Source: 2-12-FULL-60-19 sp041483675
GTDB lineage: Bacteria > Desulfobacterota > Binatia > UBA9968
Length of the DNA stretch: 64,000 nt
NCBI GenBank assembly: GCA_041483675.1
Contig: JBGPGE010000002.1
Coordinates: 1-64,000 of the forward strand
Direction of reading: 5' to 3'
Both the position numbers and the translations under genes were made by a program. Shown piece by piece: positions 1 to 8,585 of the stretch. Each line of letters begins with the position of its first letter. The stretch's first letter is position 1. Under the pieces are notes generated by a model, which saw only the letters and a program-made list of their open reading frames with translations, made no database searches and was not told the DNA's origin.

Positions 1-59
1 GCGGTAATCAGCATGACGGCAAAGACCGGGCGTCTAATGCAGAGGTCTATAAAGCTCAT
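1..59 (-). CDS. RND efflux permease, N-terminal fragment (cut by window edge)
   Basis: Only the first 19 codons are in the window. They read MSFIDLCIRRPVFAVMLIT, the usual opening of an HAE-1/AcrB-type inner-membrane RND permease: a short amphipathic start, the IRRPVFA motif, then the first membrane helix. The gene follows the adaptor gene that ends at 107 on the same strand, the normal adaptor-permease order. The ATG at 59 has no clear ribosome binding site, so translation may depend on coupling to the adaptor. The twelve bases before and including its start region (CAACAGCCATGA) also occur at the adaptor stop, 51 bases away. This suggests an original ATGA stop/start overlap later separated by a small duplication or insertion. 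Confidence 0.75.
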   Translation of the reverse strand, partial: MSFIDLCIRRPVFAVMLIT

Positions 60-106
60 GGCTGTTGAAAACTAATGGTTGATGAAAACTCATGGTTATC
101 GGAGAT

Positions 107-1741
107 TCATGGCTGTTGTTTGTCGCCCTCGCGCGGCATCGCCGGCCCGGAAACTTTGACCGCCGCGCCGTTGGTTAGCCGGGTCAGTCCCGATATAGCG
201 ACCAGCTCGCCCGGTTTGAGGCCGGTGACCTCGACATCGTTCGCGCCCACTCGCACTCCGGTTTGGACGATGCGCTCGCGCGCGACGTTCTTTTCATTCA
301 ATGTAAACCCCGCCTCTTGAGGCGGGCACAAAACCGTTGGGGTTTCCAATGGGGAGAAGCGGTAGCTCTCCCCTTTGGTCGAACACGGGGATTCAACCCC
401 CGTGTTCGATATAAGTTGATTAGGCTCTCGCGCGACGACGAACACTTTGCTGACGCCGGCGAAAGAAACGATCGCCTGCTGCGGGACGGTCAAAGCGTTG
501 GGATCGACGCGCGTCGCGACGATCGCATGGGCGAAGAACCCGGGCTTCAAACGCCGGTCCGGATTTTCCACCACGCCCTCGACCAGAAACGAGCGGCTGG
601 CGACCTCGGACGACGGGCTGATGCGGGTGAGCCTCCCCTTGAACGTCGCGTCGGGAAAAGAATCCACGCGCAGCTCGACGCCCTGTCCGGCGCGGACATC
701 CGGGCTGAAGCGCTCGGGGATCATGCCGCGCAGCTTGAGCGGCTGGTCCTGCACGATCGTGAACATCGATGCGCCGGCCTTGACGTATTCTCCGACGGAG
801 ACGAACCGTTTGCTGATCGACCCGCCCAGCGGCGCGGCGATGGAGGTGTCGCTGAGTTTTTTTCGCGCCGTTTCGAGCTGCGCCTCCTTCGAGTTGGCGT
901 TGGCGATCAGCGCCCGGGCCTCTTCGAGCATGTTGGCGTGGGTGGCGCGCGCCGTCTTGGCGCGCATCTCGGCGGTGTCGTACTCCTGCGCCGCGATCAG
1001 TTGCCGGTCGTGAAGGGCTTTGGCGCGCCTGAGCGCCGACTCGGCGTCGTCCATCTCGGCTTTCGCCCTGACCGCCAGCGACGTGCGCGTTACGTCGAAG
1101 TCGGGCGGCGGCGTTTTCTCGACCCCCAGCCTGGCCAGGATCTCGCCCAGGCTCCCCTGAGTCTGTTGAATGGCAAAGCGGAACTCCGCGTCCTGAATTT
1201 TGGCCAGGGCCTGTCCTTCAACGACGCGGTCCCCCAGGTCGGCGGTGAGCGCGGCGATCCTACCGTCCACCTCGCTCGAAACCGTAACCTCCTCGTTGGC
1301 GTGAAGCGTGCCGACGAATTCCACCGTGCGCGCCACGCTCTGCGCGCGCACGGGCGTCACGGCGACCGGCAGGAGCGCCTCCAGGGCCCGCTTCGGCTCC
1401 GCCTTGCCGGGCGAAGCGCTCCGGTCGCAGCCGAACAGCAGCGCGAGCAGAAGAGCGCAGAGAAGTCCCCCGCCTGCGTTCTCCCTCAAGCCCGACAGCA
1501 ATGCGTGGCGGATCGGGTTACGAGAAGGAAGAGAGTCGTCATTCCGGCCAAGTCGGCCTGAGGCTGACGCGAGCCGGAATCCAGGAGGCGTGAGGGGACT
1601 GGATTCCCGCTGGAGCCTGCCCTCGACTCTGATCGGGGGCGGGAATGACGGATGGGGGGTGTTGCGGCGAAACGTAAATATCGTGCTCAAAAAAGCCACG
1701 GACATAGCTCCATGAAAGTTTAACAATTCTCGCCTCTTCAT
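107..1741 (-). CDS. RND efflux periplasmic adaptor (HlyD/AcrA family) with repeat-derived insertions
   Basis: This is a membrane fusion protein that links an inner-membrane RND pump to an outer-membrane channel. The core is recognisable: a lipoprotein-like hydrophobic stretch ending LLFGC (Cys105), a first half-lipoyl strand region (EEVTVSSEVDGRI), a long alpha-helical hairpin rich in Ala/Glu/Arg, then barrel strands (SFLVEGVVENPDRRLKPGFFA). Two stretches are foreign. Residues about 31-68 are the translation of a twin palindromic repeat, and residues about 440-480 are a 40-residue in-frame insert that encodes three DNA hairpins. Without them the length is near the usual 370-420 residues. The start at 1741 overlaps the tetR stop as ATGA, which favours it as the original start, but the repeat then lies between this start and the lipobox. 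A later TTG start cannot be excluded. Whether the product is exported as written is uncertain. Confidence 0.85.
   Translation of the reverse strand: MKRRELLNFHGAMSVAFLSTIFTFRRNTPHPSFPPPIRVEGRLQRESSPLTPPGFRLASASGRLGRNDDSLPSRNPIRHALLSGLRENAGGGLLCALLLALLFGCDRSASPGKAEPKRALEALLPVAVTPVRAQSVARTVEFVGTLHANEEVTVSSEVDGRIAALTADLGDRVVEGQALAKIQDAEFRFAIQQTQGSLGEILARLGVEKTPPPDFDVTRTSLAVRAKAEMDDAESALRRAKALHDRQLIAAQEYDTAEMRAKTARATHANMLEEARALIANANSKEAQLETARKKLSDTSIAAPLGGSISKRFVSVGEYVKAGASMFTIVQDQPLKLRGMIPERFSPDVRAGQGVELRVDSFPDATFKGRLTRISPSSEVASRSFLVEGVVENPDRRLKPGFFAHAIVATRVDPNALTVPQQAIVSFAGVSKVFVVAREPNQLISNTGVESPCSTKGESYRFSPLETPTVLCPPQEAGFTLNEKNVARERIVQTGVRVGANDVEVTGLKPGELVAISGLTRLTNGAAVKVSGPAMPREGDKQQP
300..425. 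repeat. Cluster of three hairpins inserted in frame in an adaptor gene
   Basis: Three perfect inverted repeats follow one another: CCCGCCTC/GAGGCGGG at 309-326, GGGGAGA/TCTCCCC at 351-373, and TCGAACACGGGG/CCCCGTGTTCGA at 379-409. The surrounding gene stays open and gains about 40 residues (440-480) that have no place in the adaptor fold. This looks like a compact mobile palindromic element whose length kept the reading frame. Confidence 0.7.
1537..1651. repeat. Twin palindromic repeat inside the adaptor N-terminus
   Basis: The layout is CGTCATTCCGG...CCGGAATCCAG, a 14-base spacer, then CTGGATTCCCG...CGGGAATGACG. It is the same twin element seen in most intergenic gaps of this window. Here it lies in the open frame of the adaptor gene and is translated as a Pro/Arg/Ser-rich stretch containing GRLGRNDDS. 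Confidence 0.85.
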
Positions 1742-2385
1742 CGACCCGCCTTCCGCCGCGCGGAGCGAACCCGGTTCTTGTGCAGCAACAAAGCGACGAA
1801 ACGCCTCAGCCCCTCGGCGTCGCTCGCAAGCGAGTCGGAGCTTAAGCCGATCAGCCGCCGCTGCGCGGTGCTGATCGTCAGCTCGTTAATATAAAACGCC
1901 GCTTTGGCCGTATCCATCGCCGGGAACATTCCGCGCTTCATCCCGTCGTCGAGAATATGCTTGAGCCTCGCTTCGTGGATCGCGCGGTACTTTAGCAGCC
2001 GTCGCGCCTGGCGCCCTTTCGGGCTGTCCCGCAGCAGCCGGCGGTCGAGCAGCAGGACGCGCAGCAGCTCTTTCTGCTCCTCCATGATCTCCAGCTGCGC
2101 GCGCATCGCGCCGCAGAGCCTCTCCCACGGCGGGGCATTTAACTCCATGCGGGCTTCGATCCGCTGGACTATCTCGGAGGCGATCTCTTCGACCGCGGCG
2201 AGGATCAACTCATCCTTGTTGCGGAAGTAGAGATAGATCCCGCCTTTGGCCATGCCGGCCTCGCCGGCCACCCGCTCCATCGTCACGGCGTCGAAGCCTT
2301 CCGCGGCGATGACTTTTCGCGTCGCCTCGAGGAGCGAGCGGGTGCGGAAGTTCAGCAGGATCGTCTTGCGGCTCGGATGGGCCAT
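1738..2385 (-). CDS. TetR/AcrR-family transcriptional regulator
   Basis: This 215-residue repressor has the TetR plan. An N-terminal helix-turn-helix (about residues 15-60, containing AAEGFDAVTMERVAGEAGMA then KGGIYLYFRNKDEL) is followed by a variable ligand-binding helical domain. The start at 2385 (MAHPSRKT) was chosen over the upstream in-frame 2487 start, because the longer version would run through the operator palindrome. The stop overlaps the adaptor start (ATGA), so regulator, adaptor and permease form one leftward operon. The TolC gene diverges on the other side. An 18-base palindrome lies 21 bases upstream of the start, so autoregulation and control of both efflux operons is the natural reading. 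Confidence 0.9.
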   Translation of the reverse strand: MAHPSRKTILLNFRTRSLLEATRKVIAAEGFDAVTMERVAGEAGMAKGGIYLYFRNKDELILAAVEEIASEIVQRIEARMELNAPPWERLCGAMRAQLEIMEEQKELLRVLLLDRRLLRDSPKGRQARRLLKYRAIHEARLKHILDDGMKRGMFPAMDTAKAAFYINELTISTAQRRLIGLSSDSLASDAEGLRRFVALLLHKNRVRSARRKAGR

Positions 2386-2406
2386 TTTTGACCGGAGGTT
2401 CAGTAA

Positions 2407-2424
2407 AATGAACGCCGGTTCATT
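2407..2424. promoter_or_regulatory. Probable TetR operator in the divergent intergenic region
   Basis: AATGAAC-GCCG-GTTCATT is a perfect 7-base inverted repeat with a 4-base centre. It lies between the divergent tetR and tolC-like genes, 21 bases from the tetR start. Size, symmetry and position match operators bound by TetR-family dimers. The assignment to this regulator is inference. Confidence 0.7.
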
Positions 2425-2529
2425 AGTTTCACGACTTCGCGGCCATGTCAACCCGTTTTCGTTTTGCTTTGCGCGTCGAAAAGCCATATATATGGCATCG
2501 ATCCGCGATTTCGAACGGGGAGGAATCTT

Positions 2530-3900
2530 ATGTTGGCAAGAAAGATCGTTGGGATTTTCTTACTCGCGGCGATGGCCGCCGCGAACACGGCTCGGGCGAG
2601 CGAGACGGCCGAGTCGCCCTACTCAATGGAGCAGGGCGGCAAGACCGCGTTGACGCTCGAAGAAAAGGGCAAGGTGTTGATGATCGACGATGTGGTGCGC
2701 GCCGCGCTGGAGAACCATCCGAGCATCAAATCTGCGGCGGAAAAAGTCGGAGCGCAGCAAGCCGTGGTGAGACAGCAGTTCGCCGCCTATTACCCGACGC
2801 TTAGCCTTGAGAACGGCTACGGAACTTCCAGAAGCTACAAGGATGTTGTGGCCGCCGACACCTTTTCAAGCCAAGCCAAGTTCAGTATGACGCTCTATAA
2901 TTTCGGCAAGCGAGAGGGGACGGTTCAGTCGGCGCGCGAGACACTCGATGCCACGCGTTATAACTTAAAGACTACGGCCGATGGCGTGGTCCTAAGCGTG
3001 AAACAGGCGTACTATCTCTATCTTCAGGCGATCGCGCTGGTGAGAGTAGCGGAGGAGACCGTCAAGGACCGGGAGCTGATCGTCCGCCAGGCCCGGGCCT
3101 TCTACGAGGTCGGCACCCGGCCGAAAATCGACGTCGTGAGGGCCGAATCCAACCTCTATACCGCACAATCCGGTCTCATCACTGCGCAGAACAACGTCAA
3201 GGTCGCCTGGGTGACACTCAAAAATGCGATGGGGCTGCCGGACCTGCCGGAGCAGGCCGTTCCCGCTATGACGAGCGCCTTGATTGAGAGTCTCGCGGAG
3301 GCTTTTACTGCGGCCCGGTTCCCAATGTCCCTGGAACAATCCAGGGTCCAGGCGTTCAGCCTTCGCCCGGACATTCTCAGTTTTGACGCGCAGATGAGAG
3401 CCCAGGATCAGACGATCGCGACCAACCGGAGGGGTCACCTGCCGGATATTTTGGTGGACGGGGTGTATGGCAGAAAAAATGTGAGCTCTGCCCTCCCCAC
3501 ATTTCCTCTGAAGGACGACTGGGGGGTAACACTGAGGCTCAGTATCCCCATTTTCGACGGCTTTAAGACCACGTACAAAGTGGAGGAGTCGGTGCGCACC
3601 TACTACTCGATCAAAGCCCAAGAGGAGCAGCAGAAGCAGCAGGTCTCCCTGGAAGTCGAGCAGGGCTATGCGAACCTGATCAGCTCGCAGGAGAAGATCA
3701 AAGCGAGCAAGGCCGCGGAGGGGGCGGGGAAAGAAAATCTGGAGCTGGCCAACGGGCGGTATCAAGTCGGCGTCGGCTCGATCATCGAAGTGACCGATGC
3801 TCAAGAGGTCTACGTCCGGGCGGAGGTTGACTATATCAACTCGCTATATAATTATAAGATATCCGAAGCGCAGCTCCTAAAGGCGGTAGGAACCCCGTAA
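2530..3900 (+). CDS. TolC-family outer-membrane efflux protein
   Basis: This is a 456-residue outer-membrane channel subunit (OEP family). A signal peptide (MLARKIVGIFLLAAMAAANTARA) is followed by the two duplicated helical halves typical of TolC, with LENGYGTSRS and GVYGRKNVSS strand segments and long Ala/Gln/Glu-rich helices. The start at 2530 was chosen because it follows GGGAGGAATCTT and opens the signal peptide; an in-frame ATG at 2464 lacks both. The gene starts the rightward efflux operon and may also serve the leftward adaptor/permease pair, which has no channel gene of its own here. Confidence 0.92.
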   Translation: MLARKIVGIFLLAAMAAANTARASETAESPYSMEQGGKTALTLEEKGKVLMIDDVVRAALENHPSIKSAAEKVGAQQAVVRQQFAAYYPTLSLENGYGTSRSYKDVVAADTFSSQAKFSMTLYNFGKREGTVQSARETLDATRYNLKTTADGVVLSVKQAYYLYLQAIALVRVAEETVKDRELIVRQARAFYEVGTRPKIDVVRAESNLYTAQSGLITAQNNVKVAWVTLKNAMGLPDLPEQAVPAMTSALIESLAEAFTAARFPMSLEQSRVQAFSLRPDILSFDAQMRAQDQTIATNRRGHLPDILVDGVYGRKNVSSALPTFPLKDDWGVTLRLSIPIFDGFKTTYKVEESVRTYYSIKAQEEQQKQQVSLEVEQGYANLISSQEKIKASKAAEGAGKENLELANGRYQVGVGSIIEVTDAQEVYVRAEVDYINSLYNYKISEAQLLKAVGTP

Positions 3901-3943
3901 CCCATACGGGTCAATGGCCTTAGGTTCGCCGGAGAAGAAACTT

Positions 3944-5131
3944 ATGAAACGATATGCCTGGCTGGCGGTGGCCCTTATCGCGGTCGGCGCCGTGGTCGGC
4001 TACGGACAGTTGACCTCCGTAAAAAGGCCCGAGAAAAAATCCGAAGGGCGCCCCGCCGTCCCCGTCACGGTGGTCGGCGCGGTCCAGAAAAATATGCCGG
4101 TGCAGCTCGAGGCGGTCGGCGTCGTAGAGGCCTATTCGACCGTCTCCGTGAGGACGCAGACCACCGGCACCGTCACCCAGGTCCACTTCAAGGAGGGCCA
4201 GGACGTCCAGCAGGGAGATCTGCTGTTCACCATCGACACCAGGCCCTTTGAGGCCGTGCTCAAGCAGGTCGAAGCCAACCTGGCGAGGGACGCCGCCGTG
4301 TTGGCGAACGCCCGCGAGCAGGCGCGGCGCTACGAGGAGCTGGTGAAAAAGCAGTACGTTTCCCGCGAGCAGTACGATCAGGTCAGGACCAACGCCGAGG
4401 CGCTGGAAGCCACGGTCGAAGCGGACAAGGCCGCCGTCGAGAACGCCAGAGTCCAGCTCAGCTATTGTCGAATGTATTCTCCGGTGACCGGGCGGACGGG
4501 GAGCCTGCTGGTCAACGAAGGCAACCTGGTGCGGACCAACGACGCTGCCGCGCTGGTCACGATCAACCAGGTCAGCCCGATCTACGTGACATTTTCCGTG
4601 CCGGAGCAAAACCTGCCGGAGGTGAAAAAGCGGCTGGCCGCGGGCAGTCTCAAAGTTCACGCGCTCATGCCGCAGACTCAGGACCGTCCCGTCGAAGGCG
4701 AGCTCAGCTTCATCGACAACATCGTCGACCGGACCACGGGGACGATCAAGCTCAAGGCCACCTTCGCGAATACCGATCGGCGGCTTTGGCCCGGACAATT
4801 CGTCAAAGCGGTGCTCAAGCTGGCGGACCAGCCCGGCGCCGTCGTCGTTCCTTTGCAGGCCGTCCAGACGGGACAGGAGGGGCAGCACGTTTTCGTCTTG
4901 AAGGGCGGCTCCACCGTGGAGCTGCGCCCGGTGGTCGTCAGTCGCAGCCTTGACAGCGAGGTCGTTATCGAGAAAGGGCTCCAGGCCGGCGAGCAGGTCG
5001 TGACCGACGGCCAGTTCCTGTTGGGGCCGGGAAGCCGGGTGGAGGTTAAAGCCGGCAAAGAGGGAAGCAAAGAAGAAGCGGTCAAGAGCGAAAAAGGGAA
5101 CGGCAAGCGGAAACGGGAGGCGGCCTCATGA
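3944..5131 (+). CDS. RND efflux periplasmic adaptor (AcrA/MdtA-like)
   Basis: This 395-residue membrane fusion protein has an N-terminal membrane anchor or signal (KRYAWLAVALIAVGAVVGY). A lipoyl half (GTVTQVHFKEGQDVQQGDLLFTID, here quoted in parts: GTVTQVHFKEG then GDLLFTID), a coiled-coil hairpin, and a second lipoyl half with SPVTGRTG follow, then barrel strands ending in a VVTDGQFLLGPGSRVEV segment. The start at 3944 follows GGAG with a 9-base gap; the upstream in-frame start at 3914 lacks a signal sequence. The C-terminus is Lys/Glu-rich. It sits between the channel and the permease gene, the canonical tripartite order. Confidence 0.93.
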   Translation: MKRYAWLAVALIAVGAVVGYGQLTSVKRPEKKSEGRPAVPVTVVGAVQKNMPVQLEAVGVVEAYSTVSVRTQTTGTVTQVHFKEGQDVQQGDLLFTIDTRPFEAVLKQVEANLARDAAVLANAREQARRYEELVKKQYVSREQYDQVRTNAEALEATVEADKAAVENARVQLSYCRMYSPVTGRTGSLLVNEGNLVRTNDAAALVTINQVSPIYVTFSVPEQNLPEVKKRLAAGSLKVHALMPQTQDRPVEGELSFIDNIVDRTTGTIKLKATFANTDRRLWPGQFVKAVLKLADQPGAVVVPLQAVQTGQEGQHVFVLKGGSTVELRPVVVSRSLDSEVVIEKGLQAGEQVVTDGQFLLGPGSRVEVKAGKEGSKEEAVKSEKGNGKRKREAAS

Positions 5132-5159
5132 CCCGTTCGACCATTCGAGAACCTCATGG

Positions 5160-5258
5160 CCCCGAGGGAAATCGAGGGGCTGAGCTCACCCTTCGACGGG
5201 CTCAGGGTGACCCTGAGTTTATCGAATGGGTCAGGGTCATCCTGAGGAGGATCGAAGG
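5160..5258 (+). repeat. CTTCGAC/CTCAGG dispersed repeat supplying the permease ribosome binding site
   Basis: The gap between adaptor and permease is built from CCTTCGACGGGCTCAGGGTG and a partly inverted second copy ending CATCCTGAGGAGGATCGAAGG. The second copy contains GAGGAGG, 9 bases before the permease ATG, so the repeat appears to provide the Shine-Dalgarno sequence. The same repeat recurs inside coding sequence at 8980, 9721, 9923 and 59753. Confidence 0.75.
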
Positions 5259-8200
5259 ATGAACATCACGGGTCCCTTCATCCACCGGCCCGTCATGACG
5301 ACCCTCATCATGGTGGGAATCTTGATCTTCGGCATCATGGGCTATCGCGCGCTGCCGGTCGCCGACATGCCGACGGTCGATTTCCCGACCGTGGTCGTGA
5401 CCGCCAACCTGCCGGGCGCGAGCCCCGAGACCATGGCCTCTTCGGTGGCCACGCCGCTGGAAAAACAGTTCGCGACCATCGCCGGCCTCGATTCCATGAA
5501 CTCCGTCAGCACCCTCGGCCGGACGCAAGTCACGCTGCAATTCAACTTGAACCGCAACATCGACGCCGCCGCCCAGGACGTGCAGGCGCAGATCGCGCGG
5601 ACGTTGAGAGACCTTCCGCCCAACATGCCGAACCCGCCGGCCTACCGCAAAGTCAATCCCGCCGACGCTCCGATCCTGCAGCTCGCCTTGTCGTCGGCCA
5701 CGCTGCCGCTTTCGGCCGTCGACGAGTACGCGCAGAATATTCTCGCGCAGAGAATCTCGATGGTGAGCGGGGTCGCTCAGGTGGACGTCTTCGGCACTCA
5801 GAAATACGCGGTCCGCATCCAACTCGACCCGACGGCGCTGGCCTACCGGCAGATCGGGATCGATGAGGTCCTGAGCGCCGTGCAGCGGGGCAACGTCGAT
5901 CTGCCGTTGGGGACGCTCGACGGGGCGTACCGCTCGCTGACGCTCAAATCCAACGGCCAGCTCGTGCGCGCGGAGGACTACCGCCCGCTCGTCATCACTT
6001 ACCGCAACGGCTCTCCCGTGCAACTGCGAGACGTCGGCAAAGTCCTCGACAGCGTCGAGAACAATAAGATCGCGGCCTGGTACAACAACAAGCCCTCCGT
6101 CGTCCTCGCCGTGCAGAAACAGCCCGGCTCCAACGTCGTCGAGGTGGTGGACGCCGTCAAGGCGGTCCTGCCGGCGCTGCGCGAGAACATCCCTCCGTCG
6201 GTGGATCTGGAGGTCGCCTTCGACCGCACGCTGGCGATCCGCGATTCGGTCTGGGACGTCCAGTTCACTCTGGCCTTGACCGTCGCGCTGGTGGTGCTGG
6301 TGATTTTCCTTTTCCTACGCAACCTCTCGGCGACGATCATTCCCAGCCTGGCGTTGCCGATGTCGATCATCGGCACGTTCGCGGTCATGTACCTGCTGGG
6401 CTACAGCCTGAACAATCTCACGCTGATGGCGCTGACCCTTTCCGTCGGCTTCGTGGTCGACGACGCCATCGTGGTGCTGGAGAATATCATCCGCCACGTC
6501 GAAGCGGGCGAGGAGGTTTTCGAGTCGGCGGTCAAGGGCGCCAAAGAGATCTCGTTCACCATCCTCTCGATGACGCTGTCGCTGGTCGCCGCTTTTATCC
6601 CGGTCCTCTTCATGTCGGGGATGCTCGGCCGGCTGCTGAGAGAATTTGCCGTCACGATCTGCGTCGCCATTCTCGTCTCCGGCTTCGTATCGCTCAGCCT
6701 GACGCCGATGCTTTGCAGCCGCTTCATCAAGCCCGCCGGCGCGGAGCGCCACGGCCGCCTCTACAAGATCACCGGACTGTTTTTCGACGGCATGCTGCGG
6801 CTCTACGATTGGACCCTTCAGTGGACGTTAAGGCACAGATTGGCTACGATTTTCGTTTCGCTTCTGCTTTTGGTTTTGACGGGCGTTCTTTTCGCGGGAG
6901 TTCCGGCGTGGACGGGCATCGCCTTTACGGGGATTCCCAAGGGCTTTATCCCGAGCGAAGACACCGGCCAGGTCATTATCAACACGGAAGCCGCGCAGGG
7001 CACTTCGTTCATCGACATGGTGCGGCTGCAAAAACAGTTGGCCGAGATCGTCGCGGACGATCCCAACGTGGGCGGTTTCCGGTCGAGCGTCGGCGTCGGC
7101 GGGCAGTCCTCCACGGGCAACACGGGGCAGATGTTTCTCCGTCTCAAGCCCCGGGCCGAGCGCGCGCTCAGCGCGGACGAAGTCATCCAACAACTCCGCC
7201 CGAAGCTGTCCAAAGTTCCGGGCGTGCGCGTCTCGCTGCAAAATCCTCCGGTGATCCGGGTCGGCGCCCGGCTTTCCAGAAGCCTTTATCAGTTCACGCT
7301 CCAGAGCCCGGACGCCGCCGAGCTTTATCGTTACGCTCCGCAGCTGGAAGAAAAAATCCGCGGCCGCGCGGAATTTCAGGATGTCAATACCGACTTGCAG
7401 CTCAAAAATCCGCAGCTTGAGATCGTCGTCGACCGGGACAGGGCCGCCACGCTGGGGACGACCGCGCAAGGGCTCTCGCCGCGGCAGATTCAAGAAGCCT
7501 TTTACAACGCCTACGGCTCGCGGCAGATCTCCACGATCAATACGCCGAACAACCAATACCAGGTCATCATGGAGCTCGATTCGAAATACGAAAACGATCC
7601 CTCCGTGCTCTCCATGCTCTACATCCGCTCCAATACCGGCAACAACACCGCGCAGAGCGCGTTGAACGCGGGAAACGCGTTGATCCCGCTCAACGCGGTG
7701 GCCGGCCTCAAGCAGACGGTCGGCCCGATGTCGGTCAGCCATTCCGGACAGCTTCCGGCCGTCACGATCTCGTTCAACCTCAAGCCCGGCGTGGCGCTGG
7801 GCGACGCGGTCGGCGTCGTCAACCAGCTTGCCCGCGAGACGCTGCCCGCCGCCATCTCGACCAGTTTTCAAGGCACGGCGAAGGAATTCGAGTCGTCGAT
7901 CGGGAGCCTCTGGCTGCTCCTGGCGATGGCCGTGCTGGTCGTCTACCTCGTGCTGGGCATCCTCTACGAGAGCTTCGTCCATCCGTTGACGATTCTCTCC
8001 GGGCTGCCCTCCGCCGGCCTGGGCGCGCTGCTCTGGCTGATGCTGTTCAACATGGACCTCAACATCTACGGCTTCGTCGGCATCATCATGCTGATCGGCA
8101 TCGTCAAGAAAAACGCGATCATGATGATCGACGTGGCGCTGGAGAAACAGCGCAACGAAGGAAAGAGCCCGCTGGAGGCGATCTATGACGGCTGCATCGT

Positions 8201-8534
8201 CCGGTTCCGTCCCATCATGATGACGACGATGGCGGCGCTGATGGGGGCGATACCGATCGCCCTCGGCACCGGCGCGGGCGCCGAATCGCGCCGGCCGTTG
8301 GGGCTTGCAGTGGTCGGCGGGCTGCTCGTTTCCCAGCTATTGACGCTCTACATCACGCCGGTCGTCTACCTCTATTTCGAGTCGTTTATGAAAATAGTGC
8401 GCGGCCGCCAGCCGAGCCGGCCAGAGGCCGCCGAGCAGCCGGCTGCGGCGCCCGAGTGGGAGCCGCAGGTTCCGGGGGTGCCGACGCCGTCGTTCGGGCC
8501 TTTGTCGAGAAGAGCCGACGCGCGCAGAAAATAG
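5259..8534 (+). CDS. RND multidrug efflux permease (HAE-1 family)
   Basis: This 1091-residue inner-membrane proton-driven pump opens MNITGPFIHRPVMTTLIMVG, has two large periplasmic loops and about 12 membrane helices, and carries the duplicated RND architecture. The helix-4 motif VGFVVDDAIVVLENI shows the paired Asp residues used for proton relay in the HAE-1 group. The C-terminal half repeats the pattern (VGIIMLIGIVKKNAIMMID). The start at 5259 was chosen from the family-typical N-terminus and the GAGGAGG upstream. Substrate cannot be inferred. The neighbouring TolC and adaptor genes complete a tripartite pump. Confidence 0.96.
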   Translation: MNITGPFIHRPVMTTLIMVGILIFGIMGYRALPVADMPTVDFPTVVVTANLPGASPETMASSVATPLEKQFATIAGLDSMNSVSTLGRTQVTLQFNLNRNIDAAAQDVQAQIARTLRDLPPNMPNPPAYRKVNPADAPILQLALSSATLPLSAVDEYAQNILAQRISMVSGVAQVDVFGTQKYAVRIQLDPTALAYRQIGIDEVLSAVQRGNVDLPLGTLDGAYRSLTLKSNGQLVRAEDYRPLVITYRNGSPVQLRDVGKVLDSVENNKIAAWYNNKPSVVLAVQKQPGSNVVEVVDAVKAVLPALRENIPPSVDLEVAFDRTLAIRDSVWDVQFTLALTVALVVLVIFLFLRNLSATIIPSLALPMSIIGTFAVMYLLGYSLNNLTLMALTLSVGFVVDDAIVVLENIIRHVEAGEEVFESAVKGAKEISFTILSMTLSLVAAFIPVLFMSGMLGRLLREFAVTICVAILVSGFVSLSLTPMLCSRFIKPAGAERHGRLYKITGLFFDGMLRLYDWTLQWTLRHRLATIFVSLLLLVLTGVLFAGVPAWTGIAFTGIPKGFIPSEDTGQVIINTEAAQGTSFIDMVRLQKQLAEIVADDPNVGGFRSSVGVGGQSSTGNTGQMFLRLKPRAERALSADEVIQQLRPKLSKVPGVRVSLQNPPVIRVGARLSRSLYQFTLQSPDAAELYRYAPQLEEKIRGRAEFQDVNTDLQLKNPQLEIVVDRDRAATLGTTAQGLSPRQIQEAFYNAYGSRQISTINTPNNQYQVIMELDSKYENDPSVLSMLYIRSNTGNNTAQSALNAGNALIPLNAVAGLKQTVGPMSVSHSGQLPAVTISFNLKPGVALGDAVGVVNQLARETLPAAISTSFQGTAKEFESSIGSLWLLLAMAVLVVYLVLGILYESFVHPLTILSGLPSAGLGALLWLMLFNMDLNIYGFVGIIMLIGIVKKNAIMMIDVALEKQRNEGKSPLEAIYDGCIVRFRPIMMTTMAALMGAIPIALGTGAGAESRRPLGLAVVGGLLVSQLLTLYITPVVYLYFESFMKIVRGRQPSRPEAAEQPAAAPEWEPQVPGVPTPSFGPLSRRADARRK

Positions 8535-8585
8535 GACCGGCTTCCTTTACACCCTCGCCGCCTTGAATCCTGCCGGCGAGCGACA

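Noticed and set aside
263..1561. 432-codon open frame antisense to the adaptor gene
   Set aside because: GC-driven shadow: Arg/Asp/Gly-rich with no family motif, fully inside the well-supported adaptor gene.
6828..7982. 384-codon open frame antisense to the RND permease
   Set aside because: Asp/Arg/His-rich shadow of a highly conserved permease.
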